From Calothrix sp. HK-06 (GTDB lineage: Bacteria; Cyanobacteriota; Cyanobacteriia; Cyanobacteriales; Nostocaceae): a DNA stretch of 64,000 nucleotides. How positions within the stretch are numbered: position 1 is the stretch's first letter; each line of letters begins with the position of its first letter. The position numbers were made by a program, and so were the translations under genes. The DNA is taken from contig NZ_MRCD01000036.1 in NCBI RefSeq assembly GCF_001904745.1, forward strand, positions 1 to 64,000. The letters run 5' to 3'. This document shows, piece by piece, positions 52,448-61,535 of this stretch. Under the pieces are notes generated by a model that ran no database searches, was not told the origin of the DNA, and saw only the letters and a list, made by a program, of their open reading frames with translations.

Positions 52448-53560
52448 CTAGTGATTCAAGAATTTTTGTACTATATCTAGGATACGAGCGGAAGCTTTTC
52501 CATCACCGAATGGGTTGATAGCGTTTGCCATTGTTTCATACGCAGTTGCATTTGCTAATAGCTCGGCGCCTTCAATTACTATTGAGTTTGAGTTTGTACC
52601 TATGAGCTTGGCTGTTCCTGCTGTGACTGCTTCCGGACGTTCGGTTGTTTCGCGTAATACTAATACTGGTTTCCCAAGACTTGGCGCCTCTTCTTGTAGT
52701 CCACCTGAGTCTGTTAATAATAGATATGAGCGCATTATTGCTCCAACGAGTTCGGCGTAGTCGAGTGGTTCGGTTAAAAATATACGTGGATGATTGCCGA
52801 GTATAGCTTGTAATGGGTCGCGAACTGTGGGGTTACGGTGTAATGGAAGTAACAACGCAGTATCAGGGAATTTATTTAATAATTGTAAAAATCCTTGGGC
52901 TATATGCTGTAATGGCTCTCCCCAATTTTCGCGACGGTGAACAGTTGATAAGAGAACGCGGTATTTATCCCACTCTAAACCCGGTATATTACATGGGGGT
53001 TGTTTGGCTGCCACGTCTAGTAAGGCATCAATTACTGTATTCCCAGTTAAATGGATTTCACCTAATACACCTGAACGCTGTAAGTTTTCTACTGCTAAAC
53101 TTGTTGGTGCAAAGTGCAACTGCGTAATTTGTGATATCAGGCGCCGATTTGCTTCTTCTGGATAAGGGTCATATAATTCGTCAGTCCTTAACCCTGCTTC
53201 AACATGTCCAACTGGAATTTTTTGATAAAAAGCAGCTAAAGAAGCGGCAAACGCAGTAGTTGTATCTCCCTGAACAATCACTAAATCAGGCTTTTCTTGT
53301 TGAAATAATGTCTCTAACCCTCGCAAACTCCGAATTGTTATATCACTCAAAGATTGCTTAGGCTGCATAATCTCTAAGTCATTATCTGCTTTGATATCAA
53401 ACAACTGCATCACCTGTTCTACCATTTCGCGATGCTGTCCTGTCAATATCACCTTCGACTTAATACCTGCAACATTTTGAAACACCTTAATTACAGGCGC
53501 CAGCTTTATCGCTTCAGGACGAGTACCCAAAATAATGTAAACACATTTATCAATAGTCAT
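52448..53560 (-). CDS. wecB: UDP-N-acetylglucosamine 2-epimerase (non-hydrolysing)
   Basis: A 370-aa WecB/MnaA-type epimerase. Motifs: LGTRPEAIKLAPVIKVF near the N-terminus, TGQHREMV, VQGDTTTAFAASLAAFY, GHVEAGLRTDELYDPYPEEA, TVHRRENWG and DSGGLQEEAPSLGKPVLVLR with RPEAVTAGTAKLIG. It interconverts UDP-GlcNAc and UDP-ManNAc for surface polysaccharide or lipopolysaccharide. Single gene on the minus strand; the region around it has no other sugar genes, so the product destination is not shown. Confidence 0.95.
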   Translation of the reverse strand: MTIDKCVYIILGTRPEAIKLAPVIKVFQNVAGIKSKVILTGQHREMVEQVMQLFDIKADNDLEIMQPKQSLSDITIRSLRGLETLFQQEKPDLVIVQGDTTTAFAASLAAFYQKIPVGHVEAGLRTDELYDPYPEEANRRLISQITQLHFAPTSLAVENLQRSGVLGEIHLTGNTVIDALLDVAAKQPPCNIPGLEWDKYRVLLSTVHRRENWGEPLQHIAQGFLQLLNKFPDTALLLPLHRNPTVRDPLQAILGNHPRIFLTEPLDYAELVGAIMRSYLLLTDSGGLQEEAPSLGKPVLVLRETTERPEAVTAGTAKLIGTNSNSIVIEGAELLANATAYETMANAINPFGDGKASARILDIVQKFLNH

Positions 53561-53721
53561 GCTTCAATAGTCAATAGTTTTAATTATCATTAACAGATAA
53601 ATAGTTAATGCTTAATTCTAAATAGTCAACAGTCATCCATCACATTAATAATTTGGCGCCTATAACAAAGTCAGCACTCAGAATTCAGAATTTAGAATCC
53701 TAACTCCTGACCATAAACATG

Positions 53722-53743
53722 AAAAAACCCGGCTGAACCGGGC
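53722..53743 (-). terminator. Rho-independent terminator
   Basis: On the minus strand, CCCGG-TTCAG-CCGGG is followed by TTTTTTC, a textbook terminator. It lies 40 bp beyond the stop of the gene at 53783-54154 and should end its transcript. Confidence 0.85.
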
Positions 53744-53782
53744 AGATACACTGTTTATCGAGTAAAAAGCAGTAATATGCAA

Positions 53783-54154
53783 CTATTTGAGTTCGCAAGT
53801 CAAAGGACAAGCAGCATAAACAGTGGTCTGCATTTGTTCAGCCTCACCATGTAACCAGCTTAACCATTTCATATCGCTAGGATGAACGCCTTTAGCTGTC
53901 AATACACCCGCCGCAATCATAACCGCCATTACATTAAACAGAATTAATCCACCCGCAACTAGTAAAACCGCACTAACGGGCATTACTGATTGCAAAACAA
54001 TCGACAACAGACATCCAACCGTTGCCATCAAAACAACCAACGGAAAACCAACCACCAACAAGCATACAGCCAATGTAAAAGTCCAAATTAGGAAGCTTTT
54101 AATCATTTGCAATGAGTCGGTTTGTCTTAAATCAGATGCAGTAGCTAAAGTCAT
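53783..54154 (-). CDS. Two-helix membrane protein of unknown function
   Basis: Start ATG at 54154 (minus strand) is chosen because GGGAGGAAAGG lies just before it; the frame has an extra seven codons upstream. The 123-aa protein has hydrophobic segments at about 20-45 and 50-90, the latter perhaps two helices, then a polar tail (HPSDMKWLSWLHGEAEQM) ending with Cys-x-x-x-Cys-E-L-K. No family recognised. It carries its own strong terminator, so it is probably a single-gene transcript of real use. Confidence 0.6.
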   Translation of the reverse strand: MTLATASDLRQTDSLQMIKSFLIWTFTLAVCLLVVGFPLVVLMATVGCLLSIVLQSVMPVSAVLLVAGGLILFNVMAVMIAAGVLTAKGVHPSDMKWLSWLHGEAEQMQTTVYAACPLTCELK

Positions 54155-54886
54155 AACCTTTCCTCCCAAATACACAGCGATAAATCAAAAGTGAGCGCAA
54201 AAACCAAACAATTAACTGATAGCAATTTCGTCGGGGATCGCTCTCCGATAGAAATTAAGTATATAAAAGCCATCTGAAAAGATGAGCATTTATTTAATAA
54301 ACTTTACATTTAATCTTTCTTAATTATGAAAATGAACCCCAAATTCGGCGCCGTCAATCTTCCCTTGGGGATATATTATATAGTCAACAAAAGCTCAAAC
54401 AACGTTGATTTTATGGTTCAGGCTCCAAATCTGATTACTGAGAGTATTAACATTTCTTATCAAAACTCCGACCCATTCTCATAATTACCAAATTGTCTGA
54501 AGCAATTATCTAGTAAACGATTTGGACTAACTAAGGGAAGCAGTCGTAACTGAAAATTTCAAAAACCCTCTAATTTAACTTAATGAGGATTATACCGTCA
54601 AACTCATAATATTTAATACATAAAAAGTATAGTGTATGTACTGAGAATAGTTATTCAGGTAGATATGTTAAACAAGTAATTAGAAGCAAGTGAGAATTAT
54701 ATCGGCTCACGGCAGAAGTTAGCAGTGCAATATTTGATACTGCTAGAGAAGATGTTCAATTACATCTTCTCAACATTTGTTCAAATACGTGTTGTTACTT
54801 TCCGCTTTGAGGTGGGGGCGCTTTTTCCGCTCCTTCGTTTTAAAGGTAAATCTCAAGATTGAATATTGTTTAAAAAGTAAAGATAT
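54155..54886. other. Long intergenic region upstream of pilT
   Basis: 732 bp between divergent genes. It contains one possible 52-codon ORF (54326-54484) and, toward pilT, a GC-rich stretch GGTGGGGGCGC then TTTTTCCGCTCC. No RNA gene or obvious regulatory motif identified, but its length suggests an elaborate pilT control region or an unrecognised small RNA. Confidence 0.5.
54326..54484 (+). CDS. Possible small ORF (52 aa)
   Basis: Starts MKMNPKFGAVNLPLGIYYIV, 52 codons, ATG 54326, no convincing ribosome binding site; contains a GGCGCC. No family recognised. It is in the gap upstream of pilT and could be chance. Confidence 0.25.
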   Translation: MKMNPKFGAVNLPLGIYYIVNKSSNNVDFMVQAPNLITESINISYQNSDPFS

Positions 54887-56203
54887 ATGACAGACACAAT
54901 TCGTGCATCCAACCCAGCCCCATCTGTACCTCGTGGTATTCCTCCGGCGCCACCACCACCACCAATCAGTACACAACGGCAGGCAACACAAACATTAGAT
55001 ATGTCAGCAGAGAGAAGCACAAGGGTTGCTCCTCCTGGGGCGCCTCCAGTACCAACGGCGCCACTACCAGTTTCGGCGGTTGCAGCCAGACCCAGTACAC
55101 CACCAGCAGCGCAGGGTAATGCACGCGCACAAAGTAATCCCAACAGATTGACGATGGCGCAACTTATTAAGGAAGCATACGATAAAGGATTTTCGGATAT
55201 CCATTTAGGTGTAGGGGAAGTACCGCGTTTCCGTAACCGAGGCGAAATTGAGAAAACCGATTATCCTGTAACCGATAATGAAACCTTTATGTGTTGGTTA
55301 CGCGAAATAATGACCGAAGAAGAAATTCGTCGCTTTCAAGAACACCTCGAATTTGATGGCGCCACACAATATGACTTTGCACGTGTGCGGATTAACGTTT
55401 TTGATTCGATGCTCGGCAACGCAATGGTGCTGCGATTAATTCCATTAAAAATCTTAACAATGGAACAATTGCGTTTACCCGCTGTATTCCGCGATGTTTG
55501 CCATTACCATAAAGGCTTGATATTGGTGACAGGCCCCACAGGTTCAGGTAAATCGACGACAATGGCGGCAATGATGGACTATATGAATAATGAAATGCCT
55601 CGCCACATTATCACCATCGAAGACCCAATTGAATTTGTTCACCAAAGTAAAAAAGCTTTAATTAAGCAGCGCGAAGTGGGAATGCACACCCGTAAATTCG
55701 ATAATGCGTTAAAAGCAGCATTACGAGAAGACCCAGATGTAATACTTGTAGGTGAAATGCGGGATAAAGAAACGGTAAACACAGCACTCAAAGCTGCCCA
55801 AACAGGTCACTTAGTAATGGGAACCCTGCACACCAACAGTGCGGTCAAAACAATTGAACGTATTTTGAACCTTTACTCAGCAGAAGAGCAAGATGCAATG
55901 CGTGTTGCGGTCGCAGAATCATTAGTTGCAGTAATTGCCCAAGGATTGTGTAGAACAACCGATGGTAAACGCGCCGCATTCCACGATATCCTAATTAATA
56001 CAGATGCTGTTAAAGAATGGATAAAAGATGGTAAATACGATGAAATCGGCGAATTGATGAAGCAAGCCAGCTTTGACGGTATGATTACCATGAACCAAGC
56101 ACTGCTCAATCTCTATCAAGAAGGACGAATCACCGAAGAAACCGCCTTAGAAATGTCGCCAACACCTAACGAAATGGCACAATTCCTCAGAGGCAGAGTT
56201 TAA
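54887..56203 (+). CDS. pilT: Type IV pilus retraction ATPase PilT
   Basis: A 438-aa GspE/PilT ATPase. A Pro/Ala-rich N-terminus (about 1-80, with IPPAPPPPPIS) precedes the PilT fold: N-terminal PAS-like domain (DKGFSDIHLGVGEVPRFRNR), Walker A GPTGSGKS (216-223), Asp box HIITIEDPIEFVHQ, Walker B-type ALREDPDVILVGEMRD and a His box TGHLVMGTLHTNS. ATP hydrolysis retracts pili for twitching motility and DNA uptake. The proline-rich extension is unusual compared with short PilT and may bind partners. pilB and pilC are not visible in the window; the KaiB-domain gene follows downstream. Confidence 0.93.
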   Translation: MTDTIRASNPAPSVPRGIPPAPPPPPISTQRQATQTLDMSAERSTRVAPPGAPPVPTAPLPVSAVAARPSTPPAAQGNARAQSNPNRLTMAQLIKEAYDKGFSDIHLGVGEVPRFRNRGEIEKTDYPVTDNETFMCWLREIMTEEEIRRFQEHLEFDGATQYDFARVRINVFDSMLGNAMVLRLIPLKILTMEQLRLPAVFRDVCHYHKGLILVTGPTGSGKSTTMAAMMDYMNNEMPRHIITIEDPIEFVHQSKKALIKQREVGMHTRKFDNALKAALREDPDVILVGEMRDKETVNTALKAAQTGHLVMGTLHTNSAVKTIERILNLYSAEEQDAMRVAVAESLVAVIAQGLCRTTDGKRAAFHDILINTDAVKEWIKDGKYDEIGELMKQASFDGMITMNQALLNLYQEGRITEETALEMSPTPNEMAQFLRGRV

Positions 56204-56210
56204 ATAATAG

Positions 56211-56312
56211 TTATGAGTTATGAGTTATGAGTTATGAATTGACTTCTAACTCCTAACTCCTCACTCCTAACTCCTACTTCCAACTCCCAACTTCTAACTC
56301 CTAACTCCTAAC
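56211..56312. repeat. Heptanucleotide repeats TTATGAG and AACTCCT
   Basis: Four units of TTATGAG-like sequence (56211-56237), then about nine AACTCCT-like units (56247-56312), with small variations. Such short tandem heptamers are common in filamentous cyanobacteria. The array ends at the TTG start of the next gene. Confidence 0.85.
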
Positions 56313-56314
56313 TT

Positions 56315-57073
56315 TTGACACAAAACCCGCTACCCAAGTTATTTAAAGGCATTGCCTTGTTTACACCTGGAGGAGATATGCTTTATTGTATTGACCCCAG
56401 CAAACAGGGTAGATGGCATTCGCACTTGTGTAGTACTTTACAGAGAATCTTAGATTTATCAGAACCGCCACATTTCTTAGTTCCTTGTTATACAGCTACA
56501 ATTGACCATTGGTTAGACCCAAAAACTCAACAAATACGAACATTCGCAGAAGCGTATCCAGCAGTAATTCGATATCAACCCTTATTAAATGCAATTTTTG
56601 ATACTCAAGGTTTAGTTTGGCAAAAGGCGCCGTGGAAAGAGGGGTTATGTGATAGCGTAGTATTATCTACATATCGCTCAACATTTCCTCAACTATGGGA
56701 AGACCATGATTTAATAGTTCGTACAGACTTAGCAGAAAAAGAATTTAAGGCGCCGACTTTAACATTACCGATACAAGAAGAAAATACAAAAGCATACGTA
56801 CTCAGACTATTTGTAGCAGGACGAAGCCCCAATACCGAACGTATATTAAAATTTTTGTACGAATTACTAGAAAAATATCTAAGTCATCCTTATACACTTA
56901 AAGTAATAGACGTATTAAGCCATCCTGAACTAGCAGAAGCAAATCAAATATCAGCCACACCCACTTTATTAAAAGTTTACCCGCAACCAATAAGGCGTGT
57001 TATAGGTGATTTAGATAACGCTGAACGCATTTTGCACATGCTAGGCGCCAAAGAACAACCGTGGGATATTTAA
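56315..57073 (+). CDS. KaiB-domain protein with a novel N-terminal domain
   Basis: The C-terminal part (160-243) is clearly of KaiB type: YVLRLFVAGRSPNTERIL, then TLKVIDVLSHPELAEANQI, SATPTLLKVYPQPIRRVIGD and LDNAERILHML, matching the clock protein along its length. The N-terminal 155 residues (LFKGIALFTPGGDMLYCIDP start) form another domain, not recognised. The start is TTG 56315, lying directly after the heptamer repeat, with no Shine-Dalgarno. It begins 111 bp after pilT on the same strand. A thioredoxin-fold protein binding an ATPase ring or a histidine kinase, as KaiB does, is likely; a link with PilT is inference. Confidence 0.75.
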   Translation: MTQNPLPKLFKGIALFTPGGDMLYCIDPSKQGRWHSHLCSTLQRILDLSEPPHFLVPCYTATIDHWLDPKTQQIRTFAEAYPAVIRYQPLLNAIFDTQGLVWQKAPWKEGLCDSVVLSTYRSTFPQLWEDHDLIVRTDLAEKEFKAPTLTLPIQEENTKAYVLRLFVAGRSPNTERILKFLYELLEKYLSHPYTLKVIDVLSHPELAEANQISATPTLLKVYPQPIRRVIGDLDNAERILHMLGAKEQPWDI

Positions 57074-57122
57074 CTGTCTGTCCTAATATATATATATACC
57101 CAACATACCCGCATAATCTAAA

Positions 57123-57707
57123 ATGACCATAAGTACTATTACTGCTAAACGTTTTACAATAGAAGAATACGAGCGTTTAGCTAAACTCGGATTTTTTAAA
57201 GAAAATGACCGAGTTGAGCTAATTAAGGGAGAAATAATTTCAATGGCAGCAAAAGGGACACCTCATGCAGTTTGTGAAACACGACTAGAACGAGAATTAA
57301 ATAAACTTATAGGAGAACGTGCAACTTTACGTGGGCAACTACCAATAATTATTCCTGACATAAGCGAACCAGAACCTGATAGAGTAATTGCAAAAAACCG
57401 AAACGATGATTATTTAAATTCTCATCCTACATCAGAAGATATACTATTATTAATTTAAATTTCTGATTCAACTTTAAAATTTGACCAAGATGTAAAATTA
57501 CCTCTTTATGCAGAAGCAGGTATAAAATATTACTGGATATTTAATTTAGCCGATAATCATCTAGAAACACACAGCGACGCAATAAAAGACCTTCAAGGTA
57601 AATTTACTTATCGTCGAAAAGAAATTTTATTACCGAATGAAACAGTAATTATTCCTTGTTTTCCTGATTTGACGCTCGATTTATCTAAAGTATTTCCAAA
57701 TACATAA
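57123..57707 (+). pseudogene. Uma2/DUF820 nuclease-like gene with one nonsense codon
   Basis: The frame reads MTISTITAKRFTIEEYERLA, then a typical Uma2 fold to SEPEPDRVIAKNRNDDY and HPTSEDILLLI, then TAA at 57456-57458, then continues in frame ISDSTLKFDQDVKLPLYAEA and onward to TAA 57707. Family members read LLLIEISD here; a single change from GAA to TAA therefore removed Glu of the catalytic PD-(D/E)xK site. All else appears intact. It could be read through or be a young pseudogene. Uma2 genes are common in cyanobacteria and have unknown roles. Confidence 0.8.
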
Positions 57708-57732
57708 AACATCAAACATTAAACATCAAACA

Positions 57733-58512
57733 TCAAACTAATATATGAATGCTTGTTTGATACACCATTTCAACAAAACCGCTTTCAGAATGAAATTTAT
57801 GGTATAAGTCTTGTAAACCAGAAATAAGATTTTTATGACTTTCCCCTTTACTTGGAAGATAAGAAATACTCCGAGTGCGTCCTATCAAAGCATCTAAATC
57901 TAATTCTTGTCGATATTTTGTTGTACATTCATGTTGACAATAATTTGTGAAATATTGAGTTTGCTCTAATGTTTCAAAGGATGTGTCTGGTTGTTCACAA
58001 GGGTGGTCATTAGATACTGCACGAATAAAACGGCTGTACTCACCAGTAAAATCATCACTTTGATCACAATTATTCCATACGAGAGCCAAACGACCATTCG
58101 GTTTTAAAATACGGCGAAATTCCATTAAAGTTGGTTCTGGGTCAAACCAGTGAAATGCTTGAAATGCTGTTACTAAATCAATTGATGCATCTAGTAAATT
58201 AGTCGCTTCTGCACTACCACCACGATATTCGACATTAGGGTGTGTTTGTGCAACTTTCCGCATTGCTGCATTTGGTTCAACTGCAATAACCTTTACTCCA
58301 CGCTCTGCTAATAACCGTGATGCTATTCCTGTACCTGCACCAATGTCTGCTGCTAAAATTTGTTGATCTGGCGCCAGTCCTTCCAAGACAATATCAATCG
58401 CTTCTGCTGGATAACTGGGACGATATTTTACGTAATCATCCGCGCGTTGTGTAAATCGATTTAGCGGGTCTAGTGTATATAAATCTGTAGCTGCACTTTG
58501 ATTGTTTTGCAT
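57733..58512 (-). CDS. Class I SAM-dependent methyltransferase (copy 1)
   Basis: A 259-aa methyltransferase with motif I LAADIGAGTGIASRLLAERG, acidic loop end VIAVEPNAAMRKVAQTHPN, and post-motif AFQAFHWFDPEPTL and RILKPNGRLALVWNN. It is most like the trans-aconitate/SAM-binding group acting on small molecules. It is about 70 percent alike by eye to the second copy at 59334-60158, with a DUF2007 gene between. Substrate unknown. Its ATG is 58512. Possibly older duplication of one gene around the DUF2007 gene. Confidence 0.85.
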   Translation of the reverse strand: MQNNQSAATDLYTLDPLNRFTQRADDYVKYRPSYPAEAIDIVLEGLAPDQQILAADIGAGTGIASRLLAERGVKVIAVEPNAAMRKVAQTHPNVEYRGGSAEATNLLDASIDLVTAFQAFHWFDPEPTLMEFRRILKPNGRLALVWNNCDQSDDFTGEYSRFIRAVSNDHPCEQPDTSFETLEQTQYFTNYCQHECTTKYRQELDLDALIGRTRSISYLPSKGESHKNLISGLQDLYHKFHSESGFVEMVYQTSIHILV

Positions 58513-58739
58513 GGGTTTGGGTTTAGTGGCGCCTTGCTTATTTTATAGCTAAAGGGAAAGCCTGTGCAGTCAAGTGTATAAAAATCTCACTAATCCCACA
58601 CATTCATCCTGTAAAATAGCGCCTTTTTTGCGTTCACGGAGTGTCTCCGGAGGAGAATAATACTTAAAAAAATAAATTTAAAGTAACAATATTAACATTA
58701 ATGAGTTAGAGCGCTAACTCCTGAGTAAATCTTAAATAG

Positions 58740-59243
58740 CTAACTAACTAACGCAGTAAATATCATCCATGTGATGCCAAGGATTAATACATTTAGTAAA
58801 AACGTCAATACGGCTTTTAGCTGTTGGTTTGAACTAACCCAACCAGTAAATAATAGATAAATTAGTAGCGAAAGCGAATATAACTGCAATACACAAAGCG
58901 GGAAAACAAACAATCCAATTATTGCAGCATTAAATGCATCATCTAAAATTTTATCATTCTTACTAGTAAAACTAGAATGGCGCCTTGAAGCTTCCTCATT
59001 CTCAGGTCTTTGTAAATTTTCATGCAAATCAACAGCGGTCAAAATATCGATAGCATTATCGACATCAGCTTGCATGACCTTAAGTTTAATCCACCCTAAA
59101 GCAATAGTTAAGTGCCAAGCCACACCAGCAGTATTATCATCCATCAAAAATGCAGGAATTCCTTCAGCTTCGAGTAGTTGCTGTGCCAGCGAAGCCTCAA
59201 CGGAGTTCCCAAAAGTTGCGATTGTTACAAGTTTATTATTCAT
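58740..59243 (-). CDS. DUF2007-domain membrane protein
   Basis: A 167-aa protein with an N-terminal DUF2007-like domain (about 1-70: LVTIATFGNSVEASLAQQLLEAEGIPAFL, split as two segments in the native order, and IKLKVMQADVDNAIDIL) and a C-terminal membrane part (about 105-165, three hydrophobic segments). DUF2007 is proposed to sense a signal; its role is unproven. It lies between the two methyltransferase paralogues on the same strand and may be part of one transcript with the second copy, whose stop is 90 bp upstream of its start. Confidence 0.75.
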   Translation of the reverse strand: MNNKLVTIATFGNSVEASLAQQLLEAEGIPAFLMDDNTAGVAWHLTIALGWIKLKVMQADVDNAIDILTAVDLHENLQRPENEEASRRHSSFTSKNDKILDDAFNAAIIGLFVFPLCVLQLYSLSLLIYLLFTGWVSSNQQLKAVLTFLLNVLILGITWMIFTALVS

Positions 59244-59333
59244 AGCATCATAATTATCAAGCCTTGGCGCCGCTAATTACCTGCAAAATCATCTTTTCTT
59301 AAGCTTGAAGTCACAAAAATTAAAATATTTAAC

Positions 59334-60158
59334 TTAACCTCTTGTGGAATAAACATCTCTTGTGGAACGGGCATCCCTGCCCGTTTCTAAAACATAAACA
59401 TTAGTCTGATAAACTATATACACCAACCCATCCCTATCACAAAACCTTTCATATAAATCTCGCAACCCAGAAACAAGTTGCTCATAACCCTTCCTTTCAC
59501 GTGGAACATAAGAAGTACTCATCGCACGTCCTATCAAACCATCAAAATCTAACTCTTGACAATATGAAATTGGTTCGTGTTCGTAATAACTCGTAAAATA
59601 TTGAGTTTGCCGTAATGGTTCTACTAACTCTAACCTTGACTGACTTGGATGGTTATTAGATAGCGCACGGACAAAATTATTATATTCTTCAGTAAAAGCA
59701 TCATTTTTATTACGATTATTCCATACAACAGCCAAACGTCCGTCCGGTTTTAAAATACGGCGAAATTCCAACAAAGTTGGTTCAGGATTAAACCAGTGAA
59801 AAGCTTGAAATGCTGTTACCAAATCAACCGATGCATCTGGTAAATTAGTTGCTTCCGCACCACCATAACGATATTCGACATTCTTGTGTGTCTGTGCAGC
59901 TTCCCGCATTGCTGCATTTGGTTCAACTGCGATAACCTTAACTTCACGTTCTGCTAATAACCGTGACCCAATTCCTGTACCTGCGCCAATATCTGCTGCT
60001 AAAATTTGTTGATCAGGCGCCAGTCCTTCAAGAAGAAAATCAATTGCCTGCTTTGGATAGCTAGGACGATGCTTTACATAATCATCCGCACGTTCTGTAA
60101 ATCGCTCGCGTGGATTTAAAGTATATAACGGTGTAGTTGAACTTGGATTGTCTTGCAT
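59334..60158 (-). CDS. Class I SAM-dependent methyltransferase (copy 2) with repeat-derived tail
   Basis: Start ATG at 60158 fits the paralogue (MQDNPSSTTPLYTLNPRERF); the open frame continues 21 codons upstream and overlaps the flavin monooxygenase end, so it is less likely. Motif I LAADIGAGTGIGSRLLAERE and AFQAFHWFNPEPTL are as in copy 1. The last 17 residues (ETGRDARSTRDVYSTRG) have no match in copy 1, which ends at VYQTSIHILV; they are translated from the dispersed palindromic repeat at 59339-59389. The gene therefore took in a repeat at its 3' end. Activity is expected to remain. Confidence 0.85.
   Translation of the reverse strand: MQDNPSSTTPLYTLNPRERFTERADDYVKHRPSYPKQAIDFLLEGLAPDQQILAADIGAGTGIGSRLLAEREVKVIAVEPNAAMREAAQTHKNVEYRYGGAEATNLPDASVDLVTAFQAFHWFNPEPTLLEFRRILKPDGRLAVVWNNRNKNDAFTEEYNNFVRALSNNHPSQSRLELVEPLRQTQYFTSYYEHEPISYCQELDFDGLIGRAMSTSYVPRERKGYEQLVSGLRDLYERFCDRDGLVYIVYQTNVYVLETGRDARSTRDVYSTRG
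59339..59389. repeat. CTTGTGGAACGGGC palindromic repeat inside a coding end
   Basis: CTTGTGGAATAAACATCTCT then CTTGTGGAACGGGCATCCCT and GCCCGTTTC. It overlaps the last codons of methyltransferase copy 2. Confidence 0.75.
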
Positions 60159-60186
60159 GAGTTTAAATGGTGGCGCCGTGCTTATT

Positions 60187-61506
60187 TTAAACTGAAGGCG
60201 CCGAAACCCGCTTGTTGACACTCATTCTTTTTATTTCGCTTTCGATTGATTTTTTGTATGGATGAAAGTCAACCTGCAAAGTATGACGGGGACTGAAGTT
60301 ATAACGTTTCATCATTTTTTGTTTATCTTCTTCAATCGATTTCAGCATAGTTTCGCGCGATGGTAGCTGAACTTCACCTTTAAGAATTTTAGCTATCCAT
60401 TTAGACTGTATTTCAGCTAAAGGCATAATTGAGCCTAGCGGCTGAATTAAACCAACAAAAAATAGATTAGGGTAGTCAGGATGAATAACTTTTTTGTACA
60501 GTCTAAATTCGTTATTTTCCGAAACTTGAAATGCGATATTTTTGAAAAATGGGAAAGTTATTTTATAGCCAGTAGCATAAATTATCATATCAAAATATTG
60601 CGTGCTACCATCTGCAAAAATAACTGTTTTTCCTCTAATTTCTTTGATATTCGGCTTAAATTTAATTAGCCCTCTTGCCGTCAAATTTAATAAATCCTGG
60701 GAAATCGTTGGATGTTCGTGAAGTACAGGATAACTGGGTACAGGTACTCCATATTTACGTTGTCTACCTCTTGCTAGTAAAAGGGAAATTTGCATAATTA
60801 TACTTTGCAGCTTAACTGGTAAATTTCCAAAAATTGGATTTGCTAAACTATCCATAGGGATATCCCACAGCCAATTTGGCATAATATGAGCAGAACTTCG
60901 TGTAGAAATAACAACTTTGCCTGCGTGCAATCGAGCAGCTTCACAAGCGATATCAACAGCAGAATTTCCAATACCTACTATTAATAAATCTTTGTTCAAA
61001 ATTTGATTGGGAACGCGATAGTAGTGTGAATGTAAAGTTTCACCTGTAAATTCTCCTGGAAAATTAGGGTAGCGCGGGTTCCAGTGATGTCCATTAGCAA
61101 TTATAACTGCTTGATATACTCCAGTTCCTTTATTTGTGACTACCTGATAATTTCCATTTTCTAAACGCTTGACATCTAACACTTCAGTATTAAATTGAAT
61201 ATATGGACGAATACCAAAATGTTCAACATAATCTTCAAAATATTGATAAATTTGTGTATGATGGGGAAACATAGGATAATCGGATGGCATTGGAAAATCG
61301 CTATATGCCATTGCGTATTTATTAGTATTGATATGTAATGAGTGGTAGGCGCTAGACATCTGATTGTCATTGTTATAACGCCAAATTCCTCCAATAAAAG
61401 AACCTTTCTCAAAGCAATCAAATTCTATGCCGTGTTCTTTCAACGTTTTTACTGCTGTAATACCAGAAGAACCAGAGCCAATAATACAAGCTTGTTTTGC
61501 GTTCAT
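60187..61506 (-). CDS. Flavin-containing monooxygenase
   Basis: A 439-aa FMO. Features: FAD site GSGSSG (10-15), NADPH site VGIGNSAVDIACEAARL, and the family fingerprint F-x-G-x-x-x-H-x-x-x-Y in FTGETLHSHYYR. A late ATGYKITFPF segment is also typical. FMOs oxygenate N or S atoms in soft nucleophiles with NADPH and O2, or do Baeyer-Villiger reactions. It is next to the methyltransferase copy 2 (29 bp apart) and 29 bp from the amidohydrolase on the same strand, so these may form a small catabolic or modification operon. Confidence 0.9.
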   Translation of the reverse strand: MNAKQACIIGSGSSGITAVKTLKEHGIEFDCFEKGSFIGGIWRYNNDNQMSSAYHSLHINTNKYAMAYSDFPMPSDYPMFPHHTQIYQYFEDYVEHFGIRPYIQFNTEVLDVKRLENGNYQVVTNKGTGVYQAVIIANGHHWNPRYPNFPGEFTGETLHSHYYRVPNQILNKDLLIVGIGNSAVDIACEAARLHAGKVVISTRSSAHIMPNWLWDIPMDSLANPIFGNLPVKLQSIIMQISLLLARGRQRKYGVPVPSYPVLHEHPTISQDLLNLTARGLIKFKPNIKEIRGKTVIFADGSTQYFDMIIYATGYKITFPFFKNIAFQVSENNEFRLYKKVIHPDYPNLFFVGLIQPLGSIMPLAEIQSKWIAKILKGEVQLPSRETMLKSIEEDKQKMMKRYNFSPRHTLQVDFHPYKKSIESEIKRMSVNKRVSAPSV

Positions 61507-61535
61507 GATTTTATATCTCTACTTGCTAACAACTC

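Noticed and set aside
54770-55143. Minus-strand ORFs of 73 and 96 aa over the pilT start
   Set aside because: Shadows of the proline-rich pilT N-terminus.
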